Position numbers and translations under genes: made by a program
The notes under the pieces: generated by a model
The model's input: the letters and a program-made list of their open reading frames with translations, nothing else
What the model was told of the DNA's origin: nothing
The model's database searches: none
Part shown: in pieces, positions 16,320 to 23,621 of the stretch
Layout: each line of letters opens with the position of its first letter
Numbering within the stretch: position 1 is the first letter of the stretch
DNA from: JANRKF01 sp964519595
Lineage (GTDB): Bacteria > Pseudomonadota > Alphaproteobacteria > Rickettsiales > SXRF01
DNA: 29,456 nucleotides
Reading direction: 5' to 3'
Assembly: GCA_964519595.1 (NCBI GenBank)
Contig: CAZFJN010000025.1
Location: forward strand, 1-29,456

Positions 16320-16474
16320 CCAACCACCACGCTTCGCCCCGATGGGGCTACGCGTGGCGTAGCCACGGGGAACACCAGCGATTTGGGCGAAGCAGCTGTG
16401 TCTGGCGTAGCTTTAGCGAAGCCAGATGTCCGGCATAGCTGAAGCGAAGCGCAGGCGACGACGGACTGGCGCAA
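16320..16474. repeat. GC-rich palindromic repeat B
   Basis: A chain of hairpins: GCTACGC-GTG-GCGTAGC (16347-16363), the overlapping CGTGGC-GTA-GCCACG (16353-16367), TCTGGC/GCCAGA (16401-16406/16421-16426) and GTCCG/CGGAC (16428-16432/16462-16466). The last hairpin and the following ACTGGCG match repeat A in the same orientation. GCGAAG words recur within it. A minus-strand ORF here is only a translation of the repeat. Confidence 0.8.
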
Positions 16475-16482
16475 GATTATAA

Positions 16483-16508
16483 ATTACTTTTACATATTAC
16501 TTTTACAT
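16483..16508 (+). repeat. Perfect 13-bp tandem duplication
   Basis: ATTACTTTTACAT is present twice in tandem (16483-16495 and 16496-16508), immediately upstream of the gene at 16527. Confidence 0.8.
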
Positions 16509-16526
16509 ATTTGCTCCTTTGGAATT

Positions 16527-16952
16527 ATGATCAAATACAGTTATTTCTGGATTTTTTTAGTTTTTGGTTTTTTCTCTTCATTTGCCAGGGCGGAGAGCGT
16601 TCAGGATGTTGCTGTTCTTCGGCAGGTAGTTGATACGCTCGATGTGACTTCTTTTAGTAATTCTATTTCTCCGCGTCGTGAAGCGGGCAAAATTACCTTT
16701 AAAGACTATGGTTTTTCTTCAGTAAAATTCAGCTCCGGCAGGGCAATTGTCAGTGAATCAGGCAATTCCTGGCAATTCGTCATCACATTGTTAGACGCCA
16801 CCGCAGATAAAATAAAAATCTGTCTGGAAGATAAGGCGCTCAGTGGCGGAAACTATCACGCTCAGAATGCCTATCTGCTGACGGCAAATAAATCCGGATT
16901 GCTGAAGGCATCAATTGCCAGAAATAATTCATGTCCTGAATTTGCGCGGTGA
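16527..16952 (+). CDS. Secreted hypothetical protein
   Basis: 141 residues. A signal peptide (MIKYSYFWIFLVFGFFSSFA|RAE or slightly later) leads into a small, probably beta-rich periplasmic domain with two Cys near the end (KICLEDK... and NNSCPEFAR) that may form a disulfide. No family is recognised. The start is ATG 16527; upstream is the 13-bp tandem duplication and no strong ribosome site. The next gene, a symporter, follows after about 220 bp of repeat-rich DNA, so co-transcription is uncertain. Confidence 0.6.
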   Translation: MIKYSYFWIFLVFGFFSSFARAESVQDVAVLRQVVDTLDVTSFSNSISPRREAGKITFKDYGFSSVKFSSGRAIVSESGNSWQFVITLLDATADKIKICLEDKALSGGNYHAQNAYLLTANKSGLLKASIARNNSCPEFAR

Positions 16953-17176
16953 GTTAAGTGGCGATTTTATCTTGAATTTTATCTTGAATTTCATCATTTA
17001 ATTTTACTATTCAATTTTATCTTGCTGCATTTTTACTATGTGATAGCAAGTGTGTTTGCAAAAGTGTGTTTGCAAGTGGTGGTTTATTTTCCGCTTGCCG
17101 ATGCGTTGAAGTTATCGTCGGCCTTCAGCGCAAATCTGCAACAGCAATAACTCAACATGTCGGCACGGAAAGTGGC
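16953..17176. other. Intergenic leader with tandem duplications
   Basis: ATTTTATCTTGA occurs twice in tandem (16964-16987), with further near-copies to about 17025. AAGTGTGTTTGCA occurs twice at 17048-17074. The frame of the symporter is open through part of this stretch (from 17066) but does not look like transporter sequence. No convincing promoter was identified. Confidence 0.5.
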
Positions 17177-18514
17177 ATGATGTCAAACGCTTCACTACCA
17201 AAGGAAAATAAACTGGCACAGGAAAATAAGCCAGTAAAAAAATTCTGGTATCAGTCAATATATCTTCAAGTAATTATCGCCATTATTCTGGGGATTTTAT
17301 TTGGTCATTTTCATCCGGAAATAGCGGCGACAATGAAACCGCTGGCTGATGGTTTTATCAAGCTTATCAAGATGGTAATCGGGCCAATTATTTTCTGCAC
17401 AATTGTGCATGGCGTGGCCGGTTCTGATAATCTGAAACAAGTGGGAAGCGTTGGAGTTAAGGCGCTGTCTTATTTCATGGTAATGACAATTCTGGCGATG
17501 ATTATCGGGATGGTTGTTGTTAACATTCAACAGCCGGGCGTTGGAATGAATATTGGCGCAACCGCGCATGAAAAAGAGGATGTCGCTACTGAGTCAGCAA
17601 CCTTGCCTGAAGCTGGAAAAGCAAAAGGCGGAACAATAGAGTTTCTGCTGAATATTATTCCTAAAACCATGTCGTCGGCCTTTGCTGAAGGGAATATTCT
17701 GCAAATATTGTTTATTTCGCTGCTCTGCGCCTTTGCGCTGGCCGGAATGGGCGAAAAAGGCAAGCCGGTAGTGCATGGTATTGAGATGATTTCCGCGATG
17801 TTTTTCCGAATCGTCAACATGATAGTAAAGCTCGCGCCGATTGGCGCATTTGGCGCAATGTCATACACTATCGGCGAACATGGAATCGAGTCGCTGGTCA
17901 AGCTGCTGAATCTGATGCTTGGTTTTTATATAACATGTTTTTTGTTTATTTTTGTTGTGTTGTGGCTGGTGATGCAAATTGTTGGACTTTCGTTGTGGTC
18001 ATTTCTTAAATATCTCAAGGAAGAAATATTTATCGTAATCGGCACTTCTTCTTCGGAAAGCGTGTTGCCGCAGATGATTGAAAAACTCACCAAACTTGGC
18101 TGTAATAAATCAGTCGCCGGAATGGTAATTCCAACCGGATATTCCTTTAATCTCGACGGAACAGCTATTTACCTCACAATGGGCGCGTTATTTATTACAC
18201 AAGCTACGAATACGCCAATGGATTTAATGGCTCAGCTCTCGCTGCTGGCGCTGCTGATTATAACCTCCAAAGGCGCGGCAGGAGTTACCGGCAGTGGCTT
18301 TATCGTGCTGGCGGCAACGCTTTCGACTATGAATCTGATGCCGGCCGCCCTTCTGACGATTGCGCTGGCGCAGATTTTTGCCATTGACCGTTTCATGTCA
18401 GAAGCCCGCGCGGTTACGAACCTGATTGGCAATGGCGTTGCAACATTATTTGTCGCCAAATGGGAAAAAGCGCTGGATATGAATGTTGCAAGAAAAATGC
18501 TGAGTAAAGAATAA
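17177..18514 (+). CDS. Dicarboxylate/amino acid:cation symporter (DAACS family)
   Basis: 445 residues from ATG 17177, chosen because GGAAAG lies just upstream and because family members start close to the first membrane helix (WYQSIYLQVIIAIILGILFG). Signature motifs are SSSESVLPQMIEKL (about 318-331) and GYSFNLDGTAIYLT, which form the re-entrant loop and the cation/substrate site. About eight membrane helices plus two hairpins are visible. The family imports succinate, malate, fumarate, glutamate or aspartate with protons or sodium; the exact substrate cannot be read. The gene is single and ends before a palindrome-rich spacer. Confidence 0.93.
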   Translation: MMSNASLPKENKLAQENKPVKKFWYQSIYLQVIIAIILGILFGHFHPEIAATMKPLADGFIKLIKMVIGPIIFCTIVHGVAGSDNLKQVGSVGVKALSYFMVMTILAMIIGMVVVNIQQPGVGMNIGATAHEKEDVATESATLPEAGKAKGGTIEFLLNIIPKTMSSAFAEGNILQILFISLLCAFALAGMGEKGKPVVHGIEMISAMFFRIVNMIVKLAPIGAFGAMSYTIGEHGIESLVKLLNLMLGFYITCFLFIFVVLWLVMQIVGLSLWSFLKYLKEEIFIVIGTSSSESVLPQMIEKLTKLGCNKSVAGMVIPTGYSFNLDGTAIYLTMGALFITQATNTPMDLMAQLSLLALLIITSKGAAGVTGSGFIVLAATLSTMNLMPAALLTIALAQIFAIDRFMSEARAVTNLIGNGVATLFVAKWEKALDMNVARKMLSKE

Positions 18515-18526
18515 CTGATACTATTT

Positions 18527-18548
18527 TGCAATCAACATGTTGATTGCA
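18527..18548. repeat. Perfect 22-bp palindrome
   Basis: The half-site TGCAATCAACA is followed by its exact reverse complement. It begins 12 bp after the symporter stop. The overlapping word TACTATTTTGCAATCA (18519-18534) is identical to 5881-5896 in the cobT terminator. Confidence 0.8.
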
Positions 18549-18598
18549 TTACGCGCAGCTCACGCCGCGCAAAACCGCTGCTTTCGGCAGCGATTTTG

Positions 18599-18634
18599 AT
18601 ACCATTTTGCGATATATTGATCGCAAAATGGTAT
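18599..18634. terminator. Bidirectional hairpin between convergent genes
   Basis: A perfect 15-bp stem, ATACCATTTTGCGAT (18599-18613) with its reverse complement at 18620-18634, encloses a 6-base loop. It lies between the convergent symporter and Fic genes and could end both transcripts, although T-runs are short. It belongs to the same word family as the hairpin at 5880. Confidence 0.65.
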
Positions 18635-18664
18635 GAGCTGTCATATATTGATAACAATTCTAAT

Positions 18665-19642
18665 TCATAGAAGTTTTTTGATTTCTTCAATGGTAAGGCG
18701 TTGGTTTTTCAGTTTTTTAATCTGCTGGCAGCGTGCAATCATGTCAGCGGCGTAAAGCTGGTAGCCAGATTGCAGGCGGTCTGCCACTTCCAGCAATTCG
18801 CACTTTGTCCAATAGCGGATGGTTGGCACAGTTTCTCCGACCGCTTTTGCCAACTCGCCAATTTTCAGCAGATCGTCATTATCCACCTCATCCATAATGG
18901 CAGATTCACCACGCGCCGCTTGCAGATAAATATCAAGAGAGCGCTGTACTGAATTAGCGATTATTTTTTCATAAGGCTCTTTCGAACCGCCCAGCTGTGC
19001 CTTTTCAAGCGCGCCAATATAAGCCAGACGGTCACGCTTGCGGATAATAGCTGGCGGATAGCCGGACATCATGAGCAGCAGATTCATCAATAACCGCGCA
19101 GTGCGTCCATTGCCATCGACAAATGGATGAATGCTGACTAAGCGGTAATGAGCTTCACTTGCAAACGCAACTGGATGCAAATTATTTTTCTCAGTCAACC
19201 AGAGTAAAAAATTTTCCATCAAATCTGGTACTTTTCGTGGATTAGGAAGCACTACTGCTGCTCCTGAAATACGCACTGGCACAGTGCGATAATGTCCGGC
19301 ATTTTCGTCATCAAGCCCCTTGAGGATGATGTCATGAATTGTAAGCAGCTCTCTGGCAGTAAGCTGTGACGGCTTCTTTTTGACAAGGGCGCGCACAAAA
19401 TCCAACGCTTGAGCATGGTTAGTAGCTTCTAAATGCTCTTTCAGACTCTTGCCGCCAACTGTCAGCCCTTTTTCAATCACCACTGCCGTTTCACGGCGAG
19501 TAAGCGTATTCCCCTCAATGGCGTTGCTGGTGTAAGTTAGCTCTACCTTAAACCAGGCGTCAAGATTACCAACAATCTCAGGCGCAAATGGCCTGAAACT
19601 ATCAAGCTGCTGTTTTTTAATGGTGAGTTTATCGTAATTCAT
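18665..19642 (-). CDS. Fic-domain protein with MerR-like C-terminal HTH
   Basis: 325 residues from ATG 19642, preferred over ATG 19717 because AGGG lies 6 bases upstream. The Fic core motif HPFVDGNGRTARLL starts at H172, the complete HxFxDGNGRxxR of AMP-transferring Fic enzymes. An N-terminal inhibitory motif SNAIEG (S39-E43-G44) matches class II autoinhibited Fic proteins. Residues about 259-325 resemble a MerR winged helix: KIGELAKAVGETVPTIRYWT, then GYQLYAADMIARCQQIKKLK. The protein may therefore modify a target with AMP and also bind DNA, perhaps its own promoter. There is no signal peptide. It is transcribed alone, converging on the symporter gene. Confidence 0.93.
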   Translation of the reverse strand: MNYDKLTIKKQQLDSFRPFAPEIVGNLDAWFKVELTYTSNAIEGNTLTRRETAVVIEKGLTVGGKSLKEHLEATNHAQALDFVRALVKKKPSQLTARELLTIHDIILKGLDDENAGHYRTVPVRISGAAVVLPNPRKVPDLMENFLLWLTEKNNLHPVAFASEAHYRLVSIHPFVDGNGRTARLLMNLLLMMSGYPPAIIRKRDRLAYIGALEKAQLGGSKEPYEKIIANSVQRSLDIYLQAARGESAIMDEVDNDDLLKIGELAKAVGETVPTIRYWTKCELLEVADRLQSGYQLYAADMIARCQQIKKLKNQRLTIEEIKKLL

Positions 19643-19740
19643 AAATAGCCCTGAAAGTCCCTCATTGTGAAATACTACACTATAATGACAATTTTCAGGT
19701 AAAGTATAAAGTATCACCTAACAGTTTTCAAGTGATTCTA

Positions 19741-19773
19741 TATCATATTTTTATCATATTTTTATCATATTTA
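19741..19773. repeat. 11-bp tandem repeat, three copies
   Basis: The unit TATCATATTTT repeats at 19741, 19752 and 19763, the last copy with one change. It lies between the Fic gene and the higA remnant. Confidence 0.75.
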
Positions 19774-19783
19774 TAGCATATTA

Positions 19784-19974
19784 TTATGCTATCACTGAAT
19801 AATCCTGAATTAATGCCTCGGCTGGCAATTGCATATTCTCATGCAGATTTCGCACCATTTCCATCGTCAGCTTGCGTTTACGGTTTAGCACTTCGGAAAC
19901 TATGTTTTTAGAGCATAATGTCTGGCCTCGTAGGCCTCAACTAATGTGACGAGAACATGCTGAAATATGTTGGT
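19784..19974 (-). pseudogene. Decayed HigA-type antitoxin gene
   Basis: Directly after the dps stop the minus strand reads NIFQHVLVTLVEAYEARHYA, as in the N-terminal half of HigA-like antitoxins, then stops at a TAG (19900-19902). In another frame it continues KNIVSEVLNRKRKLTMEMVR, then NLHENMQLPAEALIQDY, ending at TAA 19784. This is the HTH C-terminus of the same family (SEVLNxKRxLTxxMxRxLHxxLxxPAExLI). The joining region is too short, so an internal deletion with frameshift removed the middle, and the 5' end is missing too. No HigB toxin is seen. Frame reading was done by eye. Confidence 0.75.
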
Positions 19975-20472
19975 TTATTTTATTATGCTTTTTAGCATCC
20001 AGATTGATTTCTGGTGAATTTGGATTCTGGCGATTGTTATATCTTCCGATTCTTCATCATCGAGATCATCAGCCAGTTCTTTGGCTATTTGCGCGGATTT
20101 TACCACGTTTTCATGTAGTTTGATCAGATTAGCGATCATCTGGTTAGCTGCTTCATCTTTATTTTTTGTTTTAAGCACCGGATTAGAGAGCTTGGCGATA
20201 TTATTCAGAATGTCCGCGTAATGATCAGGCAGCGCGTAAGCGTCAAGGGCGCGAATACGCTCTGCTATTTCGTCAATAGCGGTAAAAAGCTCAGTATATT
20301 GCTGTTCGAACAAGGTATGCAGGCTGACAAATTTAGGCCCTTCAACGTTCCAGTGATAATTATGCGTAAGCAGGAAAAGAGCGTATGTATCTTTGAGGAC
20401 ATCTTGCAGCGCCTCGGCTACGCTTTTGGTTACCGGTTTTGCTTTGCTTTTTGTGGCGGTTTTATTTGTCAT
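19975..20472 (-). CDS. dps: Dps-family DNA-binding ferritin-like protein
   Basis: 165 residues. The inter-subunit ferroxidase site is complete: H40 in HWNVEG, H52 in LHTLFE, and D67 and E71 in IDEIAER, with the same spacing as E. coli Dps. The Lys-rich N-terminal tail (TNKTATKSKAKPVTK) is suited to DNA binding. Dps dodecamers oxidise Fe(II) with peroxide, store iron and shield DNA in the cytoplasm. It follows rbfA by 29 bp on the same strand, so it may be read from the rimP-nusA-infB-rbfA transcript, an unusual place for a stress protein. A 14-bp tandem duplication (20482-20509) fills the junction. Confidence 0.95.
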   Translation of the reverse strand: MTNKTATKSKAKPVTKSVAEALQDVLKDTYALFLLTHNYHWNVEGPKFVSLHTLFEQQYTELFTAIDEIAERIRALDAYALPDHYADILNNIAKLSNPVLKTKNKDEAANQMIANLIKLHENVVKSAQIAKELADDLDDEESEDITIARIQIHQKSIWMLKSIIK

Positions 20473-20481
20473 GTTTGAATC

Positions 20482-20509
20482 CTTCTGTTATTCGGCTTCT
20501 GTTATTCAG
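20482..20509. repeat. 14-bp tandem duplication at the rbfA/dps junction
   Basis: CTTCTGTTATTCGG (20482-20495) is repeated with one change at 20496-20509. The second copy includes the rbfA stop codon and final codons. Confidence 0.75.
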
Positions 20510-20927
20510 CTTTAGTATAATCCTCGTTTTTTTGCAGATCTTTGGCGACTTCCGGTTTTTTTAGCAGAGTTTCAATTTTTTCCGCAACGTCAAATGATTC
20601 GTCGAGAGCGAAATGAATTCTTGGCATATAACGCAGATTATTCATTTTCTTAGAAACCAGATAACGTATTTCCGGAGAAGCTATCCGCAAGGCTTCCAGC
20701 AATTCCTGTTTATTTTCTCCGCCAAGCGGCATGAAATAGGCAGTGGCGTTTTTAAGATCAGGGCTTACGCGAACCTCGGAAATAGTTATCGAGCGTCCTA
20801 ATAAATCCGGCATATGACATTCACCGCGGAGAAATATATCAGCAAGAGAGCGGCGAATCTCCTCGCCAACTCGCCGTGAACGCTGGCCTTGATTTTTGCT
20901 GGAGAATAGATCGTGAAGTTTGCTCAT
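20502..20927 (-). CDS. rbfA: Ribosome-binding factor A
   Basis: 141 residues. It begins in typical style (SQRSRRVGEEIRRSLADIF-like) and contains ITISEVRVSPDLKNATAYFM and MNNLRYMPRIHFALDES, the KH-like fold that binds the 30S subunit and helps mature 16S rRNA. The C-terminal tail (about 115-141) is Lys/Glu-rich as in other alphaproteobacteria. It follows infB by 28 bp, the conserved order. The gene after it would often be truB, which is absent; dps is there instead. Confidence 0.95.
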   Translation of the reverse strand: MSKLHDLFSSKNQGQRSRRVGEEIRRSLADIFLRGECHMPDLLGRSITISEVRVSPDLKNATAYFMPLGGENKQELLEALRIASPEIRYLVSKKMNNLRYMPRIHFALDESFDVAEKIETLLKKPEVAKDLQKNEDYTKAE

Positions 20928-20928
20928 A

Positions 20929-20956
20929 ATCTGGAATCTGGTATCTGGAATCTGAT
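20929..20956. repeat. 14-bp tandem duplication at the infB/rbfA junction
   Basis: ATCTGGAATCTGGT (20929-20942) is repeated with one change at 20943-20956, reaching the infB stop. Each copy is itself two 7-mers, so the block is a four-fold heptamer. Confidence 0.75.
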
Positions 20957-23550
20957 TATATTGTTCTGGCGATTTCTTCTACTTCAAAACATTCTATCTG
21001 ATCACCCTGGCGCATGTCCTCATAATTTTCAAAAGCCATTCCGCATTCAAGACCGTTTTTAACTTCCTTAACCTCGTCTTTAAAGCGTTTCAGAGTTTTC
21101 AGAGTTCCTTCGTGGATAACGACATTATCGCGCAGCAGGCGAACTTTGCAACCACGTTTTATAACGCCTTCGCTAACCATACAGCCGGCAACTTTTCCTG
21201 ACTTGCTGATATTGAAAATCTCGCGGATTTCAGCGTAGCCAAGGAAATTCTCGCGGATTGTCGGAGAAAGCATTCCGGAAAGCGAGGCTTTCACATCATC
21301 CACCACATCATAAATAATTGAGTAATAGCGTATATTGACTTTTTCACGAGAGGCTATTTCCTTCGCTGTCGGAGTGGCGCGAACGTTAAAAGCAATTATA
21401 GCTGCTCCGGTAGCGCGTGACAGAGCGATATCCGACTCAGTAATCGCGCCGACTCCGGAATGAAGAATACGAACGCTGACTTCTTCGCCGGAGAGTTTTG
21501 ACAATGAGCCGACTATTGCCTCTACAGAGCCTTGAACATCAGCCTTGATAACTACCGGCAATTCTTTAACGGCAACTCCGGCGGCGATTCCAAATAAAAC
21601 ATCCAGTGACCGCGCGGCCGGAGTATTATTAAGATCACGAACGCGGCGCTCACGATATTCGGAAATATCACGCGCGGTTTTTTCCGCATCAACCACTGAG
21701 AAACCATCTCCAGCTTCCGGAACGCGATTTAAGCCTAATATCTGCACAGGCATTCCGGGAAGAGCGGATTTAAGGGAAGAGCCTTTATCATCAATTAACA
21801 TGCGAACCTTGCCGTAAGCAGGTCCGGCAACAACTATATCGCCGACATTTAATGTTCCCTTCTGGATCAGAACCGTGGCGACTGCGCCCTTGCCCTGATC
21901 AAGCTTGGCTTCAACCACAACTCCTGCTGCCTGACGATCAGGATTAGCTTTTAGTTCGAGCATTTCCGCCTGCAACAATATAGTATCCGCTAATTTCTGT
22001 AAATTCTGTCCGGTTTTTGCGGAGACTTCCACCACCATAACATCGCCGCCAAATTCCTCAGGAACAAGCTCATATTGCATTAATTCCTGTTTGACGCGGC
22101 TGGCATCAGCGCCGGGCTTGTCTATTTTATTAACTGCGACAATTATCGGAACTCCGGCGGCTTTGGCATGGCTTATTGCTTCTTTGGTTTGTGCCATTAT
22201 TCCGTCATCGGCGGCTACCACTAAAACCACCACATCAGTTATTTTTGCGCCGCGCGCGCGCATGGCGGTGAAGGCTTCATGTCCCGGAGTGTCAAGGAAA
22301 GTTATTTTCTGACCACCTTCCAGAGATACTTGATAAGCGCCAATATGCTGAGTTATTCCGCCGGCTTCTTTGGCCGCTACGTCAGTGCGGCGAAGAGCAT
22401 CAAGCAGCGAGGTTTTGCCGTGATCAACATGTCCCATGATGGTAACAACCGGCGGACGCGAAGATAAAGATTCCGCAGCGTCTGAGCTTTCGTCAATCAG
22501 GATATTTTCAACATCCGCTTCTGTTACGCGTTTGAACTTATGTCCGAATTCTCCAACAACTAATTCAGCAGTATCAGCGTCTACGCGTTCATTCGCTGTT
22601 GCCATTATGCCAAGTTTCATAAGTGCGCGAATTACATCAACAGCGCGTTCGGCCATGCGGTTGGCAAGTTCCTGAACTGTGATATGCTCAGGAATAACCA
22701 CATCACGGATAACTTTCTCAGTGGCAGTCTGAACGCCTTGCGCTTTTTTCATTGCCTTCTCGCGCTGGCGGCGCATTGAAGCCAGAGAACGAACGCGAGT
22801 TTCTTCAATGGAAAGAGCCTGCTGAACGGTTATTTTACCGGAAGAGCGGCGATCATCACCACCGCGCAATTTGAGCTTGCCGGAACGCGACGGTTTTTCC
22901 ATTTTTTCTTCAGAAACATCATCAGCAACCACGCGCGCTGTGCGTAACTGGCCACTGGCAGGAGCAGCAAGATTAACTTTGCTTTTATCACGATTATCGC
23001 GGTTTTCGCGGTTTTCACGATCAGCTTCAATGGCTTTTTTAGGACGCACAATTCCTGATGATGACACTTCAGGACGTTCACGCTCAACAGCAGCTTTGGA
23101 ATTTCCAACCACGGCAGAAGAATTATCAGCAGGAGATTCGGAAGAAGAAGTTGCCAAAGATTCAGACTCCAAATCTTCAGAATCGTCACGCTGTGCAGGA
23201 ACTTGTTTCTGATTTTCCTCAGCAATTTTAAGAGCGCGCATTCTGGCTTGTTGCTCATCCTGCGTCAATTTTCTACCGCCATCGCCGCTTTGCTGAACAT
23301 TGCTATGAGCTGGAGGAGTATTAGAAGCAGCTGCTGACGATCCAGGCATGAAAGACGGTTTTACTTCAACCATGCTGCCGGCTGCGCCTTGCGTGAAAGT
23401 ACGCGTTTTACGAACTTCCACTGTCACGGATTTTGAGCGACCATAAGTAAAATTCTGCTTAACCTTGCCGCTTTCAACGGTTTTAGTAAGCTGCAATTTA
23501 CCAGGATTGCTGACCTTCAGCAGGTCTTTTTTGGTGGTTTCATCATTCAT
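20956..23550 (-). CDS. infB: Translation initiation factor IF-2
   Basis: 864 residues. The N-terminal stretch LQLTKTVESGKVKQNFTYGR followed by SKSVTVEV is the alphaproteobacterial IF2 start. A long charged, Ser-rich linker (about 55-240) includes a RENRENRDNRDK repeat. An IF2_N domain lies near 285-340. The GTPase core has G1 GHVDHGKT (373-380), G3 DTPGH (420-424) and G4 NKID (474-477), followed by beta-barrel domains and the C2 domain that binds fMet-tRNA. IF2 positions initiator tRNA on the 30S subunit and promotes subunit joining. The gap to nusA is 71 bp with no YlxR gene in it, which many relatives have. Intact. Confidence 0.98.
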   Translation of the reverse strand: MNDETTKKDLLKVSNPGKLQLTKTVESGKVKQNFTYGRSKSVTVEVRKTRTFTQGAAGSMVEVKPSFMPGSSAAASNTPPAHSNVQQSGDGGRKLTQDEQQARMRALKIAEENQKQVPAQRDDSEDLESESLATSSSESPADNSSAVVGNSKAAVERERPEVSSSGIVRPKKAIEADRENRENRDNRDKSKVNLAAPASGQLRTARVVADDVSEEKMEKPSRSGKLKLRGGDDRRSSGKITVQQALSIEETRVRSLASMRRQREKAMKKAQGVQTATEKVIRDVVIPEHITVQELANRMAERAVDVIRALMKLGIMATANERVDADTAELVVGEFGHKFKRVTEADVENILIDESSDAAESLSSRPPVVTIMGHVDHGKTSLLDALRRTDVAAKEAGGITQHIGAYQVSLEGGQKITFLDTPGHEAFTAMRARGAKITDVVVLVVAADDGIMAQTKEAISHAKAAGVPIIVAVNKIDKPGADASRVKQELMQYELVPEEFGGDVMVVEVSAKTGQNLQKLADTILLQAEMLELKANPDRQAAGVVVEAKLDQGKGAVATVLIQKGTLNVGDIVVAGPAYGKVRMLIDDKGSSLKSALPGMPVQILGLNRVPEAGDGFSVVDAEKTARDISEYRERRVRDLNNTPAARSLDVLFGIAAGVAVKELPVVIKADVQGSVEAIVGSLSKLSGEEVSVRILHSGVGAITESDIALSRATGAAIIAFNVRATPTAKEIASREKVNIRYYSIIYDVVDDVKASLSGMLSPTIRENFLGYAEIREIFNISKSGKVAGCMVSEGVIKRGCKVRLLRDNVVIHEGTLKTLKRFKDEVKEVKNGLECGMAFENYEDMRQGDQIECFEVEEIARTI

Positions 23551-23621
23551 AGAAAAGTTTTATACCGTGTTCTTGTTGTATTTACCAGTTATAAAAGTCA
23601 AATAATCCTTGCCCTCTGATA

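Noticed and set aside
16277..16474. Minus-strand ORF of 65 codons
   Set aside because: It lies completely in palindromic repeat B; composition reflects the repeat, not a protein.
17066..17176. Extended N-terminus of the symporter
   Set aside because: The extra 37 residues do not resemble the family, and a ribosome site precedes ATG 17177.
19643..19717. Extended N-terminus of the Fic protein from ATG 19717
   Set aside because: AGGG is well spaced before ATG 19642, and the extra residues overlap the likely promoter.
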